In this document: piece after piece, positions 1 to 6,258 of the stretch
Layout of the letters: every line of letters starts with the position of its first letter
How positions within the stretch are numbered: the stretch's first letter is position 1
Source: Porphyrobacter sp. UBA7686
GTDB lineage: Bacteria > Pseudomonadota > Alphaproteobacteria > Sphingomonadales > Sphingomonadaceae
Direction of reading: 5' to 3'
Length of the DNA: 13,247 nucleotides
NCBI GenBank assembly: GCA_002482865.1
Contig: DLGU01000097.1
Coordinates: forward strand, 1 to 13,247
Notes under the pieces: generated by a model
The model's database searches: none
What the model was told of the DNA's origin: nothing
What the model saw: the letters and a program-made list of their open reading frames with translations, nothing else
Made by a program: the position numbers and the translations under genes

Positions 1-38
1 TCGGCCCCGCTGGCGAGCAGCATCAGAATATCAGCCAT
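1..38 (-). CDS. atpF: F-type ATP synthase subunit b, N-terminal fragment (cut by window edge)
   Basis: Only the first 12 codons are inside the window (reading MADILMLLASGA), running off the left edge. The start is supported by a very good ribosome binding site, AGGAGGTG at 54-47 on the minus strand, 8 nt before the ATG. It overlaps the end of the b' gene by 8 nt, as expected for translationally coupled b'/b genes in alphaproteobacteria, where the two form the peripheral-stalk heterodimer linking F0 to F1. The identity is inferred mainly from position after atpF', because too little sequence is visible for a family match. Confidence 0.8.
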   Translation of the reverse strand, partial: MADILMLLASGA

Positions 39-525
39 GCGCCATCACCTCCTTGACCGCGGCCTGGGCCGCGGCGGGTTCCACATCGGCGCCGGCGACG
101 CGGGCAACGATGTCGCGCGCGGCATCGGCAGCGACTGCTTCGATTTCGGCCATGGCGCTGGTGCGCGCAGCATCAATCGCGGTCTCGGCTTCGGCCAAGC
201 GCCCATCAAGACGGGTCTGCGCCTCGGCGAGCTTGACGCTGCTGGCGGCCGCGGCCTTGGCCTTGGCTTCACCAATCACGCCCTGCGCCGCGGCACGGTT
301 GGCGTTTTCACGCTTGCGCCAGGCTTCTTCTTGGCTCGTCGCTTCATCGCGTGCGGCCTGCGCCGCTGTCAGATCGCCCGCGATCTGCTTGTCACGCAGG
401 TCGACCGTGCCCATGATCTTGGGCACCATTCCAAGGCCCACGAACACAAAGGTGAGGCCGAAGAACACCAGCAGCCAGAAGACCTGGCTCGAAAGTGTTG
501 CAGCGATTTGTTCGATCTGAGGCAT
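31..525 (-). CDS. atpF': F-type ATP synthase subunit b' (peripheral stalk)
   Basis: This 164-residue protein has the b/b' architecture: one N-terminal membrane segment (about residues 13-35, ending GLGMVPKIMG) followed by a long alanine-, glutamate- and lysine-rich helix with no Gly/Pro breaks, the right-handed coiled coil of the stator stalk. Subunit b' pairs with b to hold the alpha3beta3 head against the rotating c-ring. It lies between atpE and atpF, the usual place for b' in alphaproteobacteria, cyanobacteria and chloroplasts, and its length is typical. The ATG has a modest Shine-Dalgarno (AAAGG, 6 nt spacer). Its stop codon lies inside the start region of atpF. The gap upstream to atpE carries a very strong hairpin (see 560-597), so its expression relative to atpE may be uncoupled. 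Some annotations call this gene atpG. Confidence 0.93.
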   Translation of the reverse strand: MPQIEQIAATLSSQVFWLLVFFGLTFVFVGLGMVPKIMGTVDLRDKQIAGDLTAAQAARDEATSQEEAWRKRENANRAAAQGVIGEAKAKAAAASSVKLAEAQTRLDGRLAEAETAIDAARTSAMAEIEAVAADAARDIVARVAGADVEPAAAQAAVKEVMAHG

Positions 526-559
526 GATGGGCCTTTGTTACCGGCTGTTCAGCAGCGCA

Positions 560-597
560 CGCCGGGCGGGGCAGGACATGTCCCGCCCCGCCCGGCG
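560..597 (-). promoter_or_regulatory. Near-perfect 38-nt palindrome (hairpin) between atpE and atpF'
   Basis: Left arm CGCCGGGCGGGG (560-571) and right arm CCCCGCCCGGCG (586-597) are exact reverse complements, and the centre GGACATGTCC (574-583) is itself a perfect palindrome. Over all 38 positions the only mismatch is A573/C584. In RNA made from the minus strand, the direction of atp transcription, that pair becomes a U-G wobble, so the transcript can form a fully paired stem of about 17 bp with a 4-nt loop. No U-run follows, so it is not a classic intrinsic terminator. By inference it protects the 3' end of the atpE message, blocks 3'-5' exonucleases, or attenuates reading into atpF'. A repetitive element or protein-binding site is the alternative. 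Confidence 0.8.
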
Positions 598-608
598 CAG
601 CACGGATC

Positions 609-833
609 TTAGCGGAAGATCAGCAGAACGGCGATGACGAAGGCGAGCAGGCCGAGAAGTTCGGCGGCCGCGAAGCCGATGAACAGGCGGCCCTGCTGGC
701 CGTCAGCGGCACCCGGGTTACGCAGCGCGCCTTCGAGGAACGAAGCGAACACGTTGCCCACGCCGAGGGCGGCGAGGCCCGCACCGATCGCCGCGAGACC
801 GGCACCGAGGAGAGCTGCAGCAGTAGCGTCCAT
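609..833 (-). CDS. atpE: F-type ATP synthase subunit c (proteolipid ring)
   Basis: This 74-residue protein forms the hairpin-shaped c subunit of the proton-driven rotor ring in the inner membrane. Helix 1 (about 5-32) carries the glycine-rich GxG repeats at G10/G12, G17/G19 and G24/G26 that pack neighbouring helices. The cytoplasmic loop has R38-N39-P40, the family's RQP/RNP contact with the central stalk. Helix 2 (about 50-73) holds the proton-binding carboxylate E58 in [12 protein letters not shown]. Length and layout are typical. The ATG has a strong Shine-Dalgarno (AAGGAG, 9 nt spacer) inside an A/T-rich leader. It sits between atpB and atpF' as expected. Since the ring needs roughly ten or more copies per enzyme, the strong leader and the downstream hairpin fit elevated output of this cistron (inference). 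Confidence 0.97.
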   Translation of the reverse strand: MDATAAALLGAGLAAIGAGLAALGVGNVFASFLEGALRNPGAADGQQGRLFIGFAAAELLGLLAFVIAVLLIFR

Positions 834-876
834 GATTATAAACTCCTTGAGAAAAAATCTGTTTGTTATCGGGGGT
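834..876 (-). promoter_or_regulatory. A/T-rich translation initiation region of atpE
   Basis: The 40-odd bases before atpE are strikingly A/T-rich for this genome. On the minus strand they contain GATAACAAACAG, then a T6 run, then AAGGAG (848-843) and a 9-nt spacer to the ATG. Downstream of the atpB stop there is also a 5-bp stem (AGGGC/GCCCT, arms at 884-888 and 895-899 on the plus strand). In E. coli an unstructured A/U-rich sequence before atpE is known to raise translation of subunit c; this region looks functionally alike, although that is an analogy, not a sequence match. Confidence 0.55.
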
Positions 877-898
877 AGTCGAGAGGGCGTTTCAGCCC

Positions 899-1690
899 TT
901 AGTGAAGGTTTTCCGCGTCGTTGATGTAGAGCGAAGTCAGCAGCGCGAACACATAGGCCTGAATGCCCGCAACGAGGATTTCGAGCGCGCTGATCGCGAC
1001 CATCAGCACGAAGCTCGGCACGCCGACCAGAACGCCGGTCCCAATGCCGCCGCTACCGCCGGCAATGACGAAGCTCGCCAGCACCTTGAGCAGTACGTGA
1101 CCCGCCATCATCGCAACGAAAAGTCGCAGCGCGAGACTGAACGGGCGGACCATGAAGGACACGAGTTCGATCAGGCTGATCGGCAGCGCGAGGAACGCGG
1201 GCGTGTTTGCCGGCCAGAACAGCGAGAAGAAGTGGAAACCATGCTTGGCGAAGCCGACGATCAGCACGATCGAGAAGCTCATGATCGCCAGCACGCCGGT
1301 TACGGTGAAGTGGCTGGTGAAGGTGAAGGCATGCACCCCGGGGATCAGACCGACCGGCACGAGGCCGAGCAGGTTCCCGAACAGGATGAACATGAACAGG
1401 GTGAAGATGTATGGGACGTACTTGCGCCCCGCCGCGCCGACATTGGCTTCAAGCAGGTCGTCGATGAAGCCGGTCATGCTTTCGACCGCCATCTGCCAGC
1501 GGCCGGGCACGAGCTGGCGCTTCATGCCGCCCGCGACAAACACCCACACCAGGACAGCGGTGATCGCCATCCACAATGCGGAGTTGGTGAACGCGATGTT
1601 GATCCCGTCAGCCAGCTGCCAATCGGAACCCAGAATGGGCTCGATGGTGAACTGCTTCATCGGATCGACCTTGCCTTCTTCGGCTGCCAC
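899..1690 (-). CDS. atpB: F-type ATP synthase subunit a (proton channel)
   Basis: This 263-residue polytopic membrane protein forms the two proton half-channels against the c-ring. The diagnostic segment PFSLALRLF places the essential stator arginine at R189; E175 in SLIELVSF lies in the preceding helix, and Q244 in GIQAYVF is in the last helix at the place of the conserved glutamine of the family. About five or six hydrophobic segments are visible (near 37-54, 92-117, 128-147, 165-182, 186-212 and 222-255). I chose the GTG at 1690 because the resulting N-terminus ([14 protein letters not shown]) resembles sphingomonad AtpB as I remember it and a GGGGA-type site precedes it. An ATG at 1660 (residue 11) is the alternative. 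It lies between atpI and atpE, with a parS-like palindrome 19 nt upstream of the start codon. Confidence 0.96.
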   Translation of the reverse strand: MAAEEGKVDPMKQFTIEPILGSDWQLADGINIAFTNSALWMAITAVLVWVFVAGGMKRQLVPGRWQMAVESMTGFIDDLLEANVGAAGRKYVPYIFTLFMFILFGNLLGLVPVGLIPGVHAFTFTSHFTVTGVLAIMSFSIVLIVGFAKHGFHFFSLFWPANTPAFLALPISLIELVSFMVRPFSLALRLFVAMMAGHVLLKVLASFVIAGGSGGIGTGVLVGVPSFVLMVAISALEILVAGIQAYVFALLTSLYINDAENLH

Positions 1691-1708
1691 GATCGAAAGA
1701 TCCCCAAA

Positions 1709-1724
1709 TGTTTCACATGAAACG
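1709..1724. promoter_or_regulatory. parS-like palindrome between atpI and atpB
   Basis: The 16-mer TGTTTCACATGAAACG has perfect 6-bp arms (GTTTCA / TGAAAC) around a CA centre. The chromosomal ParB-binding consensus is TGTTTCACGTGAAACA; the match is 14 of 16, with one central G-to-A change in the core and one change at the last outer base. It lies in the 71-nt gap between atpI and atpB. It could be a weak or decayed parS, the operator of another regulator, or chance. ParB binding is inference only. Confidence 0.4.
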
Positions 1725-1725
1725 C

Positions 1726-1740
1726 GCCCCTAGGTGGGGC
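1726..1740 (-). other. Small hairpin in the atpI-atpB gap
   Basis: GCCCC (1726-1730) and GGGGC (1736-1740) form a 5-bp stem with a 5-nt loop. A second tiny stem (GGGT/ACCC) surrounds the atpI TAG stop codon on the minus strand at about 1757-1767. Neither is followed by a T-run, so they look like intercistronic RNA structure and not a terminator. atpI-atpB cotranscription therefore remains likely. Confidence 0.35.
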
Positions 1741-1761
1741 CTAACGCGGTCTGGAAGGGGT

Positions 1762-2109
1762 CTAACCCTCACCATCCGGCCGCTGGGCCTCATCTGCGGG
1801 ACGCGTATTCGCACCTTGAATAATCGTCCTGAAAGCCGACGCCGTTCCGAGGAACAGTCCGGCCAACAGACCCCAGGGCGCGATCCCGAACAATGCGTCA
1901 ATCGCAAAGCCGATCACCAAGCCGCCGATAATCCCGCCCAGAAGACTGGCCAAAGCGCGGTTGCCGCTGCGGTAATTCGCATCGGTTCCCTTCACCGTTG
2001 GCCGGTTGCGTTGTTCTTCACGCTCGCGTGCGGCCTGAAGCCGCGCTTCGAGCGCGTCGATCCGCGCATCCTCGTGAATGGGTTCTCGTGCAGGTTTCTC
2101 GTCGCTCAT
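1762..2109 (-). CDS. atpI: AtpI/AtpZ-type F0 assembly protein
   Basis: This 115-residue protein has a charged, coiled-coil-prone N-terminus (about 10-35, rich in E, A and R) and two close hydrophobic helices (about 52-71, glycine-rich LLGGIIGGLVIGFAID, and 79-97), then a short hydrophilic tail. That is the layout of AtpI, a membrane helper of F0 or c-ring assembly encoded first in many bacterial F0 clusters. Position directly before atpB on the same strand supports the call. The ATG at 2109 has only a weak site (AGAG). The 164-nt gap upstream is the best place for the operon promoter. Confidence 0.9.
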   Translation of the reverse strand: MSDEKPAREPIHEDARIDALEARLQAAREREEQRNRPTVKGTDANYRSGNRALASLLGGIIGGLVIGFAIDALFGIAPWGLLAGLFLGTASAFRTIIQGANTRPADEAQRPDGEG

Positions 2110-2169
2110 GTCGTGGTCTCTAAAGGGAAGGCCACGACATGTGCAACAAGGTGCCCGCCGAGGGCGCCG

Positions 2170-2185
2170 CCCCCTTAGAAGGGGG
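2170..2185. other. GC-rich hairpin upstream of atpI
   Basis: CCCCCT (2170-2175) and AGGGGG (2180-2185) form a perfect 6-bp stem with a TAGA loop. It has no T-tract on either strand, so it is not a clear terminator for the ydbL transcript. It overlaps the candidate -10 region of the atp promoter. Confidence 0.45.
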
Positions 2186-2200
2186 GCTGTTCAGTGTCAA
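2172..2200 (-). promoter_or_regulatory. Possible promoter of the atpI-atpB-atpE operon
   Basis: On the minus strand, TTGACA (2200-2195) is a perfect -35 hexamer. Seventeen bases later TAAGGG (2177-2172) is only a poor -10. The site lies about 65-90 nt upstream of atpI in the only sizeable gap before the operon. The weak -10 and its overlap with a hairpin keep confidence low. Confidence 0.3.
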
Positions 2201-2273
2201 CATCAGGTCACCCGAGTTTTGTGCACCTGCGAAGAGGTTTATTGTCCCCCCGCCCGGATGGGCTGCGGACAAA

Positions 2274-2654
2274 TTACGGGCAGCGCACGTCGCGAACCGG
2301 CGGTTCGGCAGTGCGGGTCTGCCAGCTGCCATCGGGCGCGCGATACTTTTCGCCCGCCACGGTGCGGGAAATCGCCTCACAACCCGCGGTCAGCGAATAG
2401 GCTTCCAGCGTGGTCTTCTTTTCCTTGGCCTTTTCGGCATAGATCGAGCGGCGCTTGATATTGATGTCATCAACCAGACGCTGAAGCGCCGGATTCGCAT
2501 CGCCGACAATGCCGAGATAGCCGTCAGGCTGCTCGCCCACCTTGCCTGCGTCGCGGGCGGCGGCATAGGCCGGGTCGCGCTGTGCCAGCGCAGGCGTGGC
2601 CACCAGGCCAATCGCGGCCAGAGCGGCAAGCCCTGCAAGAACTGAATTGCGCAT
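2274..2654 (-). CDS. ydbL: YdbL family periplasmic protein (DUF1318)
   Basis: The 126-residue product has a Sec signal peptide: a short basic start, a hydrophobic core of about residues 4-19, and cleavage after PALA (about residue 24). The mature part shows GKVGEQPDGYLG (37-48) and a NIKRRSIYAEKAKE segment (65-78), typical of the DUF1318/YdbL family. In E. coli ydbL follows ydbH and ynbE, and YdbL is proposed to assist the YdbH-YnbE intermembrane bridge; the order is the same here. Two ATGs are adjacent (2657 and 2654). I chose 2654 because the AGGAGG at 2667-2662 then lies 7 nt away; an upstream ATG at 2687 has no support. Residues beyond about 88 form a tail with two cysteines (C92 and C125) that could pair in the periplasm. 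Confidence 0.85.
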   Translation of the reverse strand: MRNSVLAGLAALAAIGLVATPALAQRDPAYAAARDAGKVGEQPDGYLGIVGDANPALQRLVDDINIKRRSIYAEKAKEKKTTLEAYSLTAGCEAISRTVAGEKYRAPDGSWQTRTAEPPVRDVRCP

Positions 2655-2683
2655 CATTGTTCCTCCTCGAAGCGGCACATCCA

Positions 2684-2860
2684 TCAAAAGATGTCCGCGT
2701 TCTCGTCAATCGTATTGGCCGCGTCTTCCGCGAGGGCATAGAGAACCTCTGCCCTGATGTTGATATCAAGCTGGATCACGATCGGCTTGTCGGGTGCCTG
2801 AATATTGATGCACCCTGACAACATCGCCCCCAGCCCCGTCAACGCGGCCATTGCCTTCAC
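2684..2860 (-). CDS. ynbE: YnbE family outer-membrane lipoprotein
   Basis: This small gene is recognisable from its C-terminus: QLDINIRAEVLYAL, then EDAANTIDEN and a final DIF, matching the YnbE pattern. The N-terminus is a lipoprotein signal (hydrophobic AALTGLGAM, lipobox LSGC at residues 14-17); Ile at +2 predicts outer-membrane sorting. I start it at the GTG at 2860, giving 58 residues with AAGGGG 7 nt upstream. An in-frame ATG three codons later is possible but shortens the signal. In E. coli YnbE binds the C-terminal end of YdbH by strand pairing and anchors the lipid bridge to the outer membrane; the gene lies between ydbH and ydbL, as in E. coli. The 131 nt between ydbH and this start hold no convincing gene. 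Confidence 0.85.
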   Translation of the reverse strand: MKAMAALTGLGAMLSGCINIQAPDKPIVIQLDINIRAEVLYALAEDAANTIDENADIF

Positions 2861-2991
2861 ACCCGTTCCCCTTGCGCCGCCTCGGCTATCGCTTTCTCTG
2901 ACATTGCAGAGGGATCGGGTCAAATTCGGGTGCGGCATGGCAGAGGATCGCTTTCTGGAGGTTGAACGGATCAAAGGCGGGACACGGCGCG

Positions 2992-5900
2992 TCATGGCTT
3001 CGGCGGCGGCGTGGCGGGGTCTGGCGGCGGCGACGCCGTCTCGGTCTGGCGCATGATCAGCTTGCCGTTTTCCATCCTGAGCAGACCCATATCGAATGGA
3101 TCGCCCCAAGCGGTCGGATCGGAATAGCCACGCGCGATGATCGCCAGCTGCGAGAAATTCTGTGAGCGGACGTTGATCTTGAATTGGATCGGCAGCTTGG
3201 CGAGTCGCCGGGTGATGAAGTTCTGGCTGGTGCCGGCGCCCTGCCGCACCCCGTCAAAATCGAAGCTGGTGATAATCTCACCCGCCAGATCGCCCGCAAG
3301 TCCGATGCGCATCTGCCGGTAATCGAGCGAGCGCAGCGCCGAAAAGGCGTAATTGCCCATCGCGCCCAGATCCTCATAAGTCAGCTCGCCGATGTAAGCG
3401 ACATTGCCGCCGCCCGCACGGCTCAGCAGCAGCCCGCCTTCGATCCGACCATTGCCGTTGGCATCGAAGACGATCGGCACGGTGCCATCAAAGGTGCCAG
3501 TGGCGCTGAGATTGGTCAGTTCCATCTCCGACACGAATGTCGCCGCATCGACCGCGATGATCTCGAACACGTAGCGGCGCTCTTCGGGCTGGCTGAAGTC
3601 CATCACCAGCGGGCGCATTTGCAGCGTGCCGCCCATGAACGGAAAGCGCGCGTCTTCGAGGCTGAGGAGCGTGCCGTTTTTCAGCTCGAACTGCACCTTG
3701 CCTGCCAGCACTTCAACGCCGGGATTGATCGCGGCGATGGTGACGGTTTGATCGGGCGCGGTGGTGAGATTGATGAGATCCGTGAAGACGATCTTGCCCG
3801 CCAGCCCCCGCACCGGGCCAAAGGCGGCGGCCAGATCGAAGCCGTCAGAGCCAAAGGTGCCGCTACTGGTGATCGCCTCGCCGTTCCAGTCCACCCGCCC
3901 CTCGCCCGTGATGGTGCCATCGGCGAGGGCGATGACCCCCTTGGCAAGATAGGTCAGGTCTTCGGGCTGGAGCGTCTTGTCGAACACCAGCCCCGGCACG
4001 GACAGACGCGCGCGGCCCGTAGCAGTGTCGAGATTGTGGGTGATCGCCACATTGGCGACGCCCCGACCCGATTCGGGGTGGCGCAGCAACGCGTCGGCCG
4101 TGATGCGGTTGTCGGCCAGCGTGAGGCTCGCGCCGTTGGCAGTCAGCGGAACAAACCGCGCCTCGCCTTCCGCCGGACGATCGGAGAGGGTGAAGGCAGC
4201 ATTATCGAGCAGGAGGACGCTGTCGGCAAAGCTCCAGCGCCCGGTGATCGCGTCGAGATCGAACGGTACTGCCGCCAATCGCGCCGTCCCGCCGGAAAAT
4301 GCGCCTGCGACATCGCCCGCAAAGCTGCCGGTGAGGCTATCGGCGGCCATCCGCACCTCGCTATCGCCGGAGCCAATTGTGGCGGCGAGGTCTTCGATGG
4401 CAAAGGGTTGCGGATAGCGCAGAACCACACGGTTGGCGGCAAGATTGGCGGGGTTCTCTCCCAGCGTTCCGGCAAGGTTCAGCGGCCCGGTGCGCGCGGC
4501 GAGCCTCAATGCGTCGCGATAGGCGAGGATCGCGCCATTACCCTCGGGACACAGAGTGATCTGCTGGCCATCAAGCGCGAGGCCCGATAGCGCCAGCTTG
4601 GTGAACCGCAGCGGGGTACAGCGCGTGCCCACCGCCAGCCCGCGCGCAGATGACCACGTGCCTTCGAGCGGGACGGCAAGGTCATTGACCGCCCCGCCCG
4701 GTAGATCGCCGCTAGCCGTCACCAAGCCGTCAAATGCAATCGTCCCGTCCGGCATGGTACGCACAGTCAGACGCGGGAGCGCGAGGCGGTTGGGACCCGC
4801 AGCATAGTCCGCCATCGCCATCCGCAGCGTCCAGCCACCCGCCTGCTGCTGCATTCGGCCATTAATGCTGGGCAGCCCCTCCCCGCCCGCGAGAAAATCA
4901 CCGCCGAGGCCCGACACGCCCTGAGCGCCCAGTCGCGCGCTCAGGCGGGAAAGCGCCAGCACGCGGGTGCCACTGCGGGTAGCGAGGCTGGCCTCGGGCA
5001 CGATCAGCGAGGCATCGGTGCCTTTGTGGCGGATGATCCCTTCGGCGCGGACACTCGCACCGTCCAGCGCGCGGGTGACGCCGCCCCGCGCCTGGGCGAT
5101 GAGGGGGGCGAGCAAGGTGCCTTCAAGCCCGCGCTCGGCTGAAGCGAGGCTGGCAGCGATGTCGTTGGCAGGCGCAAGCCCGGCCCCGCGCAGGGTGCCT
5201 TCCCACTGGCCGCTGGAACCATCGGCCGCCCCGCGCCAGCTCCCCTCCGCGCCGAGCCGCGCCAAACGGCCTTGCGGGCTGGCAACCCCGGTCAGCGCAA
5301 GATCATGGCCGAGCGCGAGGCGGCCGGGCGACCAGTTGACCTTCGCCGTGCCTCCAAGGCCAGCGCCGGTGACGTCGGCAAAGGCCGCGCGCGCGCCGGT
5401 AACGCGGAAATCGGCCTCGGCGGCGGAAAAATCGGAATTGAGGCTCATCAGCGTGCCGATGTCGGCCTTCGCGAGACTTGCGCCGCCGCAGGCCAGCCGA
5501 CCGATGCGCAGTGGGCCATCAAGCCGGGGGGCGCCATTATCCGTGGCAAGCTTGCCGTAGAGCGTAGCTGTCTCAGCCCGGCAGCCCTCGACCCCGATCC
5601 CCGGCGCAGTGGCGGCGAGGTTTCCGACGAAGCCGTCATCAATCCGGCCCGATCCTTCAAGCTTCACACCGATCCGCCCGTAATCGCTGTCGACCAGCGC
5701 GCGCGCATCGCTCAGCGTCACGTCGATGGCGGGCAGCGCATGCGGGGCATCGGAGCCGGTGAACACCAACGGATCGAGCGCGCCGAGGCTGAATGTGCCG
5801 CCGCGCAGGCTGGCAAACAGCCGCGCGCCTTCCACACGTACGTTGCGCACCACGGGCCCGGTCCAGCCCACACCGGTTTCGATCACCATCCGCCGCACAG

Positions 5901-6183
5901 TCAGGTCAGGCCGCGCCGGGTCGCCGATCACGAGATTTTCGATCACCTGCGCATTCGGACCGATGCTGACGATGTCATAGGTCGCCGGAACGCCGCTTTG
6001 CTGGAGATAGCTGTCGATGACGTTGCCCGCGATTCGTTCGCGGGTGAGCCAGGCGGTGCCTGCGCCAAGCAAAACCGCCGCGCCTAGCCCGAGCGCGATG
6101 CGGCTGCGCCAACGGCGCGGTAGGAGCCGCCGCGTGCTGCTGCCCTCCGGCACGGTAATGTCCTGCGCGTCCGCTTCCGGCAT
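2992..6183 (-). CDS. ydbH: YdbH family AsmA-like intermembrane phospholipid transport protein
   Basis: The 1063-residue product has a basic N-terminus, one membrane anchor (about 29-46, ALGLGAAVLLGAGTAWL) and a long periplasmic part of repetitive beta-type sequence with alternating hydrophobic residues and many Gly/Asp turns. This is the form of AsmA-like proteins that make a lipid-conducting groove between the inner and outer membranes. The C-terminal region is the clearest match: GGGNVAYIGELTYEDLG, ALRSLDYRQM and LAGEIITSFDFDG around residues 920-980, the Pfam domain historically misnamed dicarboxylate transport (YdbH). In E. coli YdbH acts redundantly with TamB and YhdP. The protein is somewhat longer than E. 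coli YdbH (about 880 residues) and ends in a proline-rich tail (PPPDPATPPPKP). The ATG at 6183 has AAGGG 9 nt upstream. ynbE and ydbL follow; radC is divergent. Confidence 0.92.
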   Translation of the reverse strand: MPEADAQDITVPEGSSTRRLLPRRWRSRIALGLGAAVLLGAGTAWLTRERIAGNVIDSYLQQSGVPATYDIVSIGPNAQVIENLVIGDPARPDLTVRRMVIETGVGWTGPVVRNVRVEGARLFASLRGGTFSLGALDPLVFTGSDAPHALPAIDVTLSDARALVDSDYGRIGVKLEGSGRIDDGFVGNLAATAPGIGVEGCRAETATLYGKLATDNGAPRLDGPLRIGRLACGGASLAKADIGTLMSLNSDFSAAEADFRVTGARAAFADVTGAGLGGTAKVNWSPGRLALGHDLALTGVASPQGRLARLGAEGSWRGAADGSSGQWEGTLRGAGLAPANDIAASLASAERGLEGTLLAPLIAQARGGVTRALDGASVRAEGIIRHKGTDASLIVPEASLATRSGTRVLALSRLSARLGAQGVSGLGGDFLAGGEGLPSINGRMQQQAGGWTLRMAMADYAAGPNRLALPRLTVRTMPDGTIAFDGLVTASGDLPGGAVNDLAVPLEGTWSSARGLAVGTRCTPLRFTKLALSGLALDGQQITLCPEGNGAILAYRDALRLAARTGPLNLAGTLGENPANLAANRVVLRYPQPFAIEDLAATIGSGDSEVRMAADSLTGSFAGDVAGAFSGGTARLAAVPFDLDAITGRWSFADSVLLLDNAAFTLSDRPAEGEARFVPLTANGASLTLADNRITADALLRHPESGRGVANVAITHNLDTATGRARLSVPGLVFDKTLQPEDLTYLAKGVIALADGTITGEGRVDWNGEAITSSGTFGSDGFDLAAAFGPVRGLAGKIVFTDLINLTTAPDQTVTIAAINPGVEVLAGKVQFELKNGTLLSLEDARFPFMGGTLQMRPLVMDFSQPEERRYVFEIIAVDAATFVSEMELTNLSATGTFDGTVPIVFDANGNGRIEGGLLLSRAGGGNVAYIGELTYEDLGAMGNYAFSALRSLDYRQMRIGLAGDLAGEIITSFDFDGVRQGAGTSQNFITRRLAKLPIQFKINVRSQNFSQLAIIARGYSDPTAWGDPFDMGLLRMENGKLIMRQTETASPPPDPATPPPKP

Positions 6184-6195
6184 CGTCCCTGACCC

Positions 6196-6215
6196 TTGCG
6201 CGCATCATCGCGCAA
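6196..6215. promoter_or_regulatory. Inverted repeat in the ydbH-radC divergent region
   Basis: TTGCGCG (6196-6202) and CGCGCAA (6209-6215) are perfect reverse complements separated by CATCAT. With a one-base bulge the pairing extends to the flanking CC/GG. It lies in the 75-nt region between the divergent starts of ydbH and radC, where both promoters must lie unless they are further inside the genes. A regulator operator or an mRNA 5' hairpin is possible; I could not assign clear -35/-10 boxes. Confidence 0.45.
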
Positions 6216-6258
6216 AGGCAATGAGGCTGAATAGCCCAACGCTTTCCCGGAGGTCGCA

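Noticed and set aside
863..1720. 285-codon plus-strand open frame opposite atpB
   Set aside because: Its translation is His/Glu/Arg/Asp-rich low-complexity sequence typical of an antisense frame; atpB is certain on the other strand.
2805..3056. Plus-strand open frame across the ynbE-ydbH gap
   Set aside because: It overlaps the ynbE signal region and the ydbH end in antisense; no motif or ribosome site supports it.
3184..6087. Long plus-strand open frames (3184-4590 and 5272-6087) opposite ydbH
   Set aside because: They are the mirror of a strongly supported gene with recognisable domains; high GC3 keeps antisense frames open, and their translations show no domain or ribosome site.
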